A stretch of DNA of 8,177 nucleotides from an uncultured Bifidobacterium sp. (GTDB taxonomy: Bacteria; Actinomycetota; Actinomycetes; Actinomycetales; Bifidobacteriaceae). The translations under genes and the position numbers were made by a program. The stretch spans positions 1 to 8,177 of the forward strand of contig CALEGL010000126.1 in assembly GCA_937876495.1 (NCBI GenBank), in the 5' to 3' direction. Below are positions 1 to 5,371 of the stretch, in pieces (the first letter of the stretch is position 1; each line of letters opens with the position of its first letter). The notes under the pieces are model-generated. The model saw only the letters and a program-made list of their open reading frames with translations, searched no databases and had not been told where the DNA came from.

Positions 1-1282
1 GGGTGGTGTGGGGGGGCGGTGCGGGGAGGGGCAGCACGCTCCGTGGCCCCGGACGCGGGGTGGCGTTGGTGGGCCCGGCGCCGTAGGCGGCCCGGCCCGC
101 CGCGAGGGCCGCCGGGCGACGTACGCCCTCCCGCAGCCGTCCGGGATCGCCTGCAGAGGAGGGTCTGACGAATCCGGCGCCCTCGGCGCGGAGGGCCTGG
201 CCGGGAACGACGGCGACGCCGCATATATCAAGAAGCTTGCGGCTGAACTCTGACGAATCCATGCCCGTGGGACGGACGTCGACGAAGGCGTAGAAGGCCC
301 CCTCCGAGGGAATCAGCCGCAGCAAGCGGCATCCGGCGAGTCCGTCGACGACGATGCGGCGTCCCTTGACGTATTCGTCGCGCATGCGACGCACGTCGTC
401 ATCCGGTCCGCTGAGGGCCGCGATGCCGCCGTACTGCGCCATGGAGTTCACGGAGGAATGGACGAGCTCGGCGATCTTCGCGGTCTCTTCGATGATCGGC
501 GCCGGAGCGAGCAGATACCCCATCCTCCATCCCGTCATGGCGAAGGTCTTCGACAGGCTGTCCACGATGATGGTTTGCCCCTTCATGCCTGGGACCGCCG
601 CGATCGAGGGGGCCGAGTCCATGCCGGGGACGAAGACGAAGCGGTGATAGACCTCGTCGCTGATCGCCCAGAGTCCGTGGCGGATGCAGACGTCGGCGAT
701 GGCCGACAGCTCCTTGCCCGTCGTCACCGCACCGGTCGGATTCCCGGGGGAGTTGATGATCACGGCCCGCGTCCGTGGTCCGATGACGCGTTCGATGTCC
801 TGAGCGTTCAGATGCATGCCATGGCGCGCGCTGAGTCGGACCATCCGGGGAATTCCCCCGCACATGAGCACGCTGGCCTCGTAGGAAGGGAAGAACGGCG
901 ACGGGATGATCACCTCGTCTCCGGGGTCGACGACGGCTCTGAGCGCCAGGAAGATTCCCATGGTCGCGCCTTCCACGGCCTGGATCTCATGGTCGGGGTC
1001 ATAGTCGAGTCCTTTGACGCGAACGGTGTAGTCGGCGGCCGCATGACGGAACCCGGGGATTCCCAGGACGTCGGTGTACGTCGTCAGGCCGCGTCGGATG
1101 CTGTCGCAGGCGGCGTCGACGACGGCGGGGGAGGCGGTGCGGCGGGGTTCGCCCACACAGAGCGAAATCGCCCCGGGGGCGTCGTGAACCCTGTCGAAGA
1201 CGTCACGAATCCCTGAACGAGGGATGGACTCGGCATATGCGCCGACGTGAGGGGCTTCGTTCATGGATGGCATCATGCGCAC
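1..1282 (-). CDS. PLP-dependent class I/II aminotransferase (aspartate/aromatic type), 3' end beyond window
   Basis: A fold-type I, pyridoxal-phosphate aminotransferase that moves an amino group between an amino acid and a 2-oxo acid in the cytosol. Visible landmarks, counted from the GTG start: the substrate-loop motif NSPGNPTG, then SDEVY (Asp for the pyridine nitrogen and Tyr for the phenolate), the Schiff-base lysine K245 in SLSKTFAMTGWRMGY, and GFVR with R373 as the likely carboxylate-binding arginine. I chose GTG at 1280-1282 because GAGGTGA (1289-1295) lies 6 bases upstream and an in-frame TGA lies 2 codons before it; ATG at 1274-1276 is the alternative. It diverges from the Lrp-like gene. 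Family members end near 390-400 residues, yet this frame stays open for 427 codons to the edge, with a Pro/Gly/Ala-rich tail in 85% GC DNA and damaged-looking conserved positions. The substrate (aspartate, aromatic or prephenate) cannot be told from sequence. Family call is sure; the C-terminus is doubtful. Confidence 0.9.
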   Translation of the reverse strand, partial: MRMMPSMNEAPHVGAYAESIPRSGIRDVFDRVHDAPGAISLCVGEPRRTASPAVVDAACDSIRRGLTTYTDVLGIPGFRHAAADYTVRVKGLDYDPDHEIQAVEGATMGIFLALRAVVDPGDEVIIPSPFFPSYEASVLMCGGIPRMVRLSARHGMHLNAQDIERVIGPRTRAVIINSPGNPTGAVTTGKELSAIADVCIRHGLWAISDEVYHRFVFVPGMDSAPSIAAVPGMKGQTIIVDSLSKTFAMTGWRMGYLLAPAPIIEETAKIAELVHSSVNSMAQYGGIAALSGPDDDVRRMRDEYVKGRRIVVDGLAGCRLLRLIPSEGAFYAFVDVRPTGMDSSEFSRKLLDICGVAVVPGQALRAEGAGFVRPSSAGDPGRLREGVRRPAALAAGRAAYGAGPTNATPRPGPRSVLPLPAPPPHTT

Positions 1283-1288
1283 AATGAC

Positions 1289-1310
1289 TCACCTCGAAAA
1301 AATACTTATA
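1289..1310 (-). promoter_or_regulatory. Candidate -10 box and ribosome binding site of the aminotransferase gene
   Basis: On the minus strand TATAAG (1310 to 1305) resembles a -10 hexamer. A transcript starting about 7 bases later, near 1298, would have a leader of some 15 bases containing GAGGTGA (1295 to 1289), placed 6 bases before the GTG start. No good -35 hexamer is seen at 16-18 bases. The Lrp-like palindrome centred on 1330 would lie about 32 bases upstream of that start, where a bound regulator would cover the -35 region. The RBS is clear; the -10 is an inference in AT-rich DNA with other possible boxes. Confidence 0.45.
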
Positions 1311-1322
1311 TTTTTATTTAAC

Positions 1323-1337
1323 CAGTAATTATTACTG
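1323..1337. promoter_or_regulatory. 15-bp palindromic operator, probable Lrp/AsnC-type site
   Basis: CAGTAATTATTACTG is a perfect inverted repeat of two 7-base arms around one central T. Set against the published E. coli Lrp consensus YAGHAWATTWTDCTR it agrees at 13 of 15 positions, failing only at positions 7 and 9 in the centre. It lies between the aminotransferase and the gene for an Lrp-family protein, where such regulators usually bind to control themselves and the neighbour. Binding by the adjacent regulator is inferred. Confidence 0.65.
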
Positions 1338-1356
1338 TAGTAATGATTTGTTACAG
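1335..1356. promoter_or_regulatory. Possible second, weaker regulator site overlapping the palindrome
   Basis: CTGTA (1335-1339) and TACAG (1352-1356) form an inverted repeat with a 12-base centre, and GTAA/TTAC (1340-1343, 1351-1354) offers another symmetric pairing inside it. The centre lies about 16 bases from that of the 15-bp palindrome. Lrp-family octamers often bind several neighbouring sites, so this may be a second site; short repeats are common in AT-rich DNA, so support is weak. Confidence 0.3.
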
Positions 1357-1375
1357 ATAAATATACATATTCCGC

Positions 1376-1390
1376 GTCACGTGTGGTGAC
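1376..1390. promoter_or_regulatory. Short inverted repeat GTCAC-N5-GTGAC upstream of the Lrp-like gene
   Basis: GTCAC (1376-1380) and GTGAC (1386-1390) are exact reverse complements separated by GTGTG. It sits about 40 bases before the candidate -10 of the Lrp-like gene and could be an operator for another factor. Five-base arms may arise by chance; no family is identified. Confidence 0.2.
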
Positions 1391-1430
1391 ATGTTCCACC
1401 GGAATCCGGCGTCCGGTTCCCTGCGGTGGC

Positions 1431-1456
1431 TATTCTGGAGATATCCGGCAGGGAGG
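1431..1456 (+). promoter_or_regulatory. Candidate -10 box and RBS of the Lrp-like gene
   Basis: TATTCT (1431-1436) fits a -10 box and would start transcription near 1443. GGGAGG (1451-1456) follows, 6 bases before ATG at 1463, and is the strongest ribosome binding site in the area, so it decides the start. No clear -35 is seen. Further -10-like strings lie in the AT-rich stretch around 1360-1371, so the true promoter could be higher up. Confidence 0.45.
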
Positions 1457-1462
1457 TGCGGA

Positions 1463-1948
1463 ATGACCCAATCGCAGCAGAGGCGGCGTGACAGGCGTGA
1501 ATCGTCGCCGTCGCAGCCTCCGCTGGACGATGCGGACCGATGCATCCTCGATGTTCTGGGTGAGGATGGACGTGCCACGCTGTCCCAGCTCGCCGAGGCC
1601 TCGGGTCTGTCGGTCTCCGCCGCCCAGTCACGCGTGCGACGTCTGGAGGACCGAGGCGTCATCATGGGCTATCGTGCAGTGATCAATGAGGAGCTTCGTG
1701 GACTCCCCATCGCCGCTTTCGTGTCCGTCACTCCACTCGACTATTCGCAGGAGGCTGAAATTCCGCGGCGTCTGGAGGGGATTGAAGGGATTACGGCGTG
1801 CTACTCCGTCGCCGGGTCCCAGAGCTTCATGCTGCGTGTGAGGGTCGCTTCCCCGGGGATGCTCGAGGAGCTTCTCAACAGAATCCACCGGGAGGTTCCC
1901 GCGGCCACCCAAAGCATCATGATCCTGCAAACGTACTTCGAGAGGTAA
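1463..1948 (+). CDS. Lrp/AsnC family transcriptional regulator
   Basis: A 161-residue DNA-binding regulator of the feast/famine family, which usually forms dimers to octamers and senses an amino acid. After a basic N-terminal tail (MTQSQQRRRDRRES), residues 21-72 form the helix-turn-helix domain, with TLSQLAEASGLSVSAAQSRV and the RGVIMGYRA wing. Residues 82-157 form the RAM/AsnC ligand domain. The frame is open up to ATG 1391, but ATG 1463 has GGGAGG at 6 bases and gives the usual family length of 150-165. The turn that commonly reads like GDYDYLLKV is AGSQSFMLRV here (residues 117-126), so the usual acidic residue is Ser121; ligand choice may differ. It diverges from the aminotransferase, is followed after 12 bases by chorismate mutase, and has a good Lrp-like operator upstream, so it probably controls both directions. 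The ligand is unknown; an aromatic amino acid is a guess from context. Confidence 0.92.
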   Translation: MTQSQQRRRDRRESSPSQPPLDDADRCILDVLGEDGRATLSQLAEASGLSVSAAQSRVRRLEDRGVIMGYRAVINEELRGLPIAAFVSVTPLDYSQEAEIPRRLEGIEGITACYSVAGSQSFMLRVRVASPGMLEELLNRIHREVPAATQSIMILQTYFER

Positions 1949-1960
1949 GGAGATCGATTC

Positions 1961-2353
1961 ATGGATGACGAGGCAAGCGGTCACTGGCGCGACACCACCG
2001 TTGATGCGGAGGCGGCCAGTAGAGGACCTGAGGCCGCCCAGGCCGTCGCACACATCCGTCAGCTTCGTCAGTCCATCGACAACATCGACTCCGCGATCAT
2101 CTCGCTGCTGGCCGAACGCTTCAAGTTCACCTCACAGGTGGGCGTTCTCAAGGCCCAGGCAGGATTCGCGCCGGCGGACCAGAGGCGCGAGGACTATCAG
2201 ATAACCCGGCTCGGCCGCATTGCGATCGATGCCGGGCTGGATCCCCAGATAGCCGAGATGTACCGCGAGTTCGTTGTCACCGAGGCCAAGAAACGGCATC
2301 AGCGAATCGCCGAGGCCGGCGGGGATCCCGGTGTGCTCGACGTGTACGCCTGA
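1961..2353 (+). CDS. aroQ: Chorismate mutase (AroQ-type, all-helical)
   Basis: A 130-residue protein that should convert chorismate to prephenate, the committed step to phenylalanine and tyrosine. The AroQ domain covers about residues 29-116: LRQSIDNIDSAI supplies R36 (equal to Arg11 of the E. coli P-protein domain), LLAER supplies R53 (Arg28), VGVLK supplies K64 (Lys39), and RRE supplies E77 (Glu52). In the last helix, where E. coli has Ser84 and Gln88, VVTEAKKRHQRI places A109 and H113 or Q114, so the final active-site side chain may vary. The N-terminal 28 residues are polar and not part of the fold. It is a stand-alone mutase with no prephenate dehydratase or dehydrogenase fused. AAGGAG (1947-1952) overlaps the stop codon of the Lrp-like gene and lies 8 bases before ATG, so the two genes are very likely one transcript. 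Confidence 0.9.
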   Translation: MDDEASGHWRDTTVDAEAASRGPEAAQAVAHIRQLRQSIDNIDSAIISLLAERFKFTSQVGVLKAQAGFAPADQRREDYQITRLGRIAIDAGLDPQIAEMYREFVVTEAKKRHQRIAEAGGDPGVLDVYA

Positions 2354-2374
2354 GCACGGGTGCGGGGGGGCGGT

Positions 2375-2400
2375 CGTTCCGTTCTCCGATCTTCGGAACG
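2375..2400. terminator. Hairpin downstream of chorismate mutase
   Basis: CGTTCCG (2375-2381) pairs with CGGAACG (2394-2400) around a 12-base loop. An alternative inner stem, TCCGA (2385-2389) with TCGGA (2393-2397), competes with it. It starts 21 bases after the stop codon. There is no U-tract on either strand, so it could equally be a 3'-end stabiliser. Confidence 0.45.
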
Positions 2401-2402
2401 GA

Positions 2403-2437
2403 CGGGGCCCGTGGAATCTCCGATTCCACGGGCCCCG
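2403..2437. terminator. Strong GC-rich hairpin between convergent genes, likely bidirectional terminator
   Basis: A perfect 16-bp inverted repeat: the arm CGGGGCCCGTGGAATC (2403-2418) and its exact complement (2422-2437) enclose a 3-base loop, TCC. It lies in the 120-base gap between the ends of the plus-strand chorismate mutase and the minus-strand valS, and forms the same hairpin in either transcript. It lacks a T-run on both sides, as is common for actinobacterial terminators; strength is therefore inferred from the stem and position. Confidence 0.75.
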
Positions 2438-2473
2438 GGCCTGCCTGGATAGGCGATTCGGCGGACAGGCGGT

Positions 2474-5233
2474 TCAGCGTCGCTTCGCGGGTGGCTCCCC
2501 AAGCTCGAAGTCGGATGCGGTGACGTCCACGGTCGTCTCCTCGCCCGGGCCGGCATCGGCGGTCGTTTCGGAAGCCTCGTCGCCGGTCGTCAGACGCCCG
2601 AATCCGATGGGTCCAGTCACCCGGCCGGCCTCGGCGATGTCGTCCAGCGAGGCGCGTACGGCGGACTCGGCCTCGTCGTTCACATTCAGCGTGACCTTGA
2701 GAATCGGGGTCTTCATGGAGACCTTCGCCTCGGACTTGATTCGCCGCAGGGCCGCGAGGGCCTCTCCTGCGTAGCGCAGCGTCTCGGGGTCGGCCCCCGC
2801 GGCGGCCGCGGCATAGTCGTCGGCGGACGGCCAGGAGGCACGATGCACGGACCCCTCGCCCTCATGCATCCACGACCAGACCTCCTCGGTGGCGAAGGGC
2901 AGGAAGGGTGCAAACAGGCGGGTGACGGCGTCCAGCACCAGGCCCAGCGTCGTGCGGGCCGATGTCACGGCCGCGGGGGAGGGCACATGACCCGTGGAAT
3001 CCGCGGTGCCATAGGCCCTGTTCTTGACCAGCTCGATGTAGTCGTCGCAGAACTCCCAGAAGAACCCCTCGATGGCCTCCAGCGCCTTCGAATGCTCATA
3101 GGACTCCAGAGCATCGGTGGCCTCGCGGATGACGGACGACAGACGGGCCAGGGTCGCCCGGTCCAGCGTCTCGGTGACGGCCGCCGCGTCCCACGTCGAT
3201 GTGGCGGGCTGCGAGACGTGATGCTCGCCATCCTCCCGCCCGATGGCCAGAGCGAACTTCGTGGCGTTGAGCAGCTTGATGGCCAGACGGCGGCCGATCT
3301 TCATCTGCCCCTCGTCATAGGTGGCGTCGAGACCGAGACGTGCCGAGGACGCCCAGTAGCGCACGGCGTCCGCGCCGAACTGGCGGATGGGCTTGTCGGG
3401 GACGACGACGTTGCCCTTGGACTTCGACATCTTCTTGTGGTCGGGGTCGAGGATCCATCCCGACAGCGTCGCATGGGCCCATGGCAGGCTGTGGTTCTCC
3501 AGATGCGCGCGGTCCACCGAGCTGAACAGCCAGGTGCGGATGATGTCCTGCCCCTGCGGACGCAGGTCCATGGGGAAGGTGGCCTTGAACAGGGCCCTGC
3601 TGGCCTCGTCGTGCTCCTCCCAGTGGGTGACGATCTGGGGCGTGAGCGAGGACGTCGCCCAGGTGTCCATGATGTCCTTCTCGGCGGTGAAGCCGCCGGG
3701 CTGGTCACGCTGGGACTCGTCGTAACCCTCGGGCACGTCGGTGCTCGGGTCGATGGGCAGGATGGCCTCGGACGGCGTGATCGGATGGTCGTAGTCGGGC
3801 TCCCCGTCGTCCTTCACCGGATACCACAGAGGGAAGGGGACGCCGAAGAAGCGCTGACGGGAGATGAGCCAGTCGCCGTTGAGCCCGTGCACCCAGTTGT
3901 CGTAGCGCACGCGCATGAAGTCGGGGTGGAATTTCAGCTCCCGGCCGCGCTCGAGCAGCTCGGCGTTGAGCTTCGGGTCCGTGCCGCCGTTCCTCAGATA
4001 CCACTGACGAGAGGTGACGATTTCGAGGGGCTTGTCGCCCTTCTCGTAGAAGTTCGTCATACGCGTGGTCGGCTTCGGCTCGCCGTCGAGGTCGCCGGAT
4101 TCACGCAGATGCTCGACGATGATCTTGCGCGCGGTGAACGTCGTCTTGCCTTCGGTCTCCTCGAAGATGGCGCGGCCGCCTTCGTCGGTGATCCAGTCGG
4201 GCACGGAGGTGATGATGCGTCCGTTGCGCTGGATGATGGGTCGGGTGGGAAGCTTGAGGTCCCTCCACCATTCGACGTCGGTGACGTCGCCGAAGGTGCA
4301 GCACATGGCGATGCCGGCGCCCTTGTCCATCTCCGCGGCCGGATGGGCGAGGATGGGCACCCGCACCTTGAACAGCGGGGAGACGACCTCCTTGCCGAAG
4401 TACGGCTTGTAGCGATCGTCGTCGGGGTTGGCGATAAGCGAGGTGCAGGCGGCGAGCAGTTCGGGGCGGGTGGTCTCAATGTACAGCGGAGTCCCGTCGT
4501 CGAAGCGGAAGGCCACGCGATGGTAGAAGCCGGGGTATTCGCGGCTTTCGAGCTCCGCCTGGGCGACGGCGGTCTGGAAGGTGACGTCCCACAGGCCGGG
4601 CGCGTCCTTCTGGTAGGCTTCGCCGCGGGCGAGGTTGCGCAGGAAGGCCTTCTGCGCCACGCGCTGGGGATGCTCGCCGATGGTGTGGTAGGTCTGGGTC
4701 CAGTCGATGCTCAGACCCAGCGACCTCCACAGCGCCTCGAACTGCTTCTCGTCCTGCGCTGTGAGCTTCTCGCACAGCTCGATGAAGTTCCTGCGGCTGA
4801 TGGGGACCTGGTCTCTGGCCTCGATCTTCTTCCCCTCGGTGCCCTCGAAGGGCGGCTTGAAGTCCGGGTCGTACTTGAGTGAGGTGTCCACGCGCACGCC
4901 GTAGTAGTTCTGGACGCGCCTTTCGGTGGGCAGGCCGTTGTCGTCCCAGCCCATGGGATAGAAGACGTCGTATCCGCGCATGCGCTTGTAGCGGGCGATG
5001 ACGTCCGTATGCGTGTAGGAGAACACGTGTCCGACATGCAGATGTCCCGACACCGTGGGCGGCGGGGTGTCGATCGAGTACACGGCTCTGCGGTCGCGGG
5101 TGTTGCGGAAGCGGTAGACGCCGGATTCCTCCCAGACGCCACGCCATTTGTCCTCGAGGCCGTCGACTCCGACCCTGTCGGGAAGAGGAGTCAGATGGGC
5201 GGTGATGGAGCTGTCCTTGCCCTGTTCAGTCAT
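2474..5233 (-). CDS. valS: Valine--tRNA ligase (archaeal-like sequence type)
   Basis: A class Ia aminoacyl-tRNA synthetase of 919 residues that charges tRNA-Val with valine in the cytosol and hydrolyses mischarged threonine. In order: the HIGH signature as HVGH (residues 66-69) in PPPTVSGHLHVGH; GWDDNGLPTE just after it; the CP1 editing domain with TTRPE near 253 and MCCTFGD at 310-316; WLISRQRFFGVPFP; KMSKS at 601-605; then the helical anticodon-binding domain. GWDDNGLPTE and MCCTFGD are typical of archaeal-like ValRS; the usual bacterial enzyme has TDHAGIATQ. After RRIKSEAKVSMKTPI there is only a short, acidic, low-complexity tail ending in PPAKRR, with no coiled-coil tRNA arm. I start at ATG 5231-5233, not the in-frame TTG at 5261-5263, because a -10 box ends 7 bases before the ATG. 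It converges on chorismate mutase. Confidence 0.96.
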   Translation of the reverse strand: MTEQGKDSSITAHLTPLPDRVGVDGLEDKWRGVWEESGVYRFRNTRDRRAVYSIDTPPPTVSGHLHVGHVFSYTHTDVIARYKRMRGYDVFYPMGWDDNGLPTERRVQNYYGVRVDTSLKYDPDFKPPFEGTEGKKIEARDQVPISRRNFIELCEKLTAQDEKQFEALWRSLGLSIDWTQTYHTIGEHPQRVAQKAFLRNLARGEAYQKDAPGLWDVTFQTAVAQAELESREYPGFYHRVAFRFDDGTPLYIETTRPELLAACTSLIANPDDDRYKPYFGKEVVSPLFKVRVPILAHPAAEMDKGAGIAMCCTFGDVTDVEWWRDLKLPTRPIIQRNGRIITSVPDWITDEGGRAIFEETEGKTTFTARKIIVEHLRESGDLDGEPKPTTRMTNFYEKGDKPLEIVTSRQWYLRNGGTDPKLNAELLERGRELKFHPDFMRVRYDNWVHGLNGDWLISRQRFFGVPFPLWYPVKDDGEPDYDHPITPSEAILPIDPSTDVPEGYDESQRDQPGGFTAEKDIMDTWATSSLTPQIVTHWEEHDEASRALFKATFPMDLRPQGQDIIRTWLFSSVDRAHLENHSLPWAHATLSGWILDPDHKKMSKSKGNVVVPDKPIRQFGADAVRYWASSARLGLDATYDEGQMKIGRRLAIKLLNATKFALAIGREDGEHHVSQPATSTWDAAAVTETLDRATLARLSSVIREATDALESYEHSKALEAIEGFFWEFCDDYIELVKNRAYGTADSTGHVPSPAAVTSARTTLGLVLDAVTRLFAPFLPFATEEVWSWMHEGEGSVHRASWPSADDYAAAAAGADPETLRYAGEALAALRRIKSEAKVSMKTPILKVTLNVNDEAESAVRASLDDIAEAGRVTGPIGFGRLTTGDEASETTADAGPGEETTVDVTASDFELGEPPAKRR

Positions 5234-5240
5234 AACGGCA

Positions 5241-5246
5241 AGTCTA
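5241..5246 (-). promoter_or_regulatory. valS -10 box, predicting a leaderless transcript
   Basis: TAGACT on the minus strand (5246 to 5241) fits the actinobacterial TAnnnT -10 pattern. Seven bases separate it from the A of the valS ATG, the distance at which RNA polymerase usually starts, so the mRNA would begin at or beside the start codon. In agreement, no Shine-Dalgarno sequence is present before the ATG. No good -35 hexamer appears 16-18 bases upstream; TTGTCA lies only 11 bases away. Confidence 0.55.
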
Positions 5247-5290
5247 GAAACCGCAGGTGACAAGCCTCTGACCGGCCTCGGGGCGGCTGT

Positions 5291-5318
5291 GGCCGGATTC
5301 GGAGCGCGCGAATCGGCC
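5291..5318. terminator. Hairpin between the binding-protein gene and valS
   Basis: GGCCGGATTCG (5291-5301) pairs with CGAATCGGCC (5309-5318) as ten base pairs with one bulged G and a 7-base loop. It lies 54-81 bases after the stop codon of the substrate-binding protein gene and upstream of the valS promoter, so it may end the upstream operon. There is no U-tract. The rest of the 138-base gap (5234-5371) holds the valS -10 and a small palindrome, GCCGTGACGGC (5359-5369), but no gene that I can see. Confidence 0.45.
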
Positions 5319-5371
5319 CGCGGATGGAACTGGATCCGTCCGGGATTTGCGGTGTTTTGCCGTGACGGCCC

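Noticed and set aside
458..1216. Long plus-strand open frame of 252 codons
   Set aside because: It lies wholly opposite the aminotransferase, whose motifs are unmistakable. Its translation is rich in Gly, Arg, Asp and His without any family pattern, as expected for the reverse of GC-rich coding DNA.
1301..1370. AT-rich stretch as a replication origin or an attachment site
   Set aside because: No DnaA-box cluster, integrase or direct repeats are present; divergent promoters and an operator explain the composition.
1391..1462. 24-residue N-terminal extension of the Lrp-like protein from ATG 1391
   Set aside because: ATG 1463 has a strong GGGAGG 6 bases upstream and gives the normal family length; the extension would also span the candidate -10 box.
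2843..4882. Plus-strand open frame of 679 codons opposite valS
   Set aside because: valS has all class Ia motifs in the opposite strand. The plus frame is a mirror of GC-rich codon use, is low in diversity, and has no recognisable domain or good ribosome binding site.
5234..5263. Upstream TTG start for valS adding ten residues
   Set aside because: It has no ribosome binding site, the extension is not family-like, and the -10 box for a leaderless ATG start lies inside it.
5359..5369. Palindrome GCCGTGACGGC as an operator or terminator
   Set aside because: As a hairpin it has only four base pairs around a 3-base loop, and on the strand that would need a U-tract it is followed by A residues; too short to support a claim.
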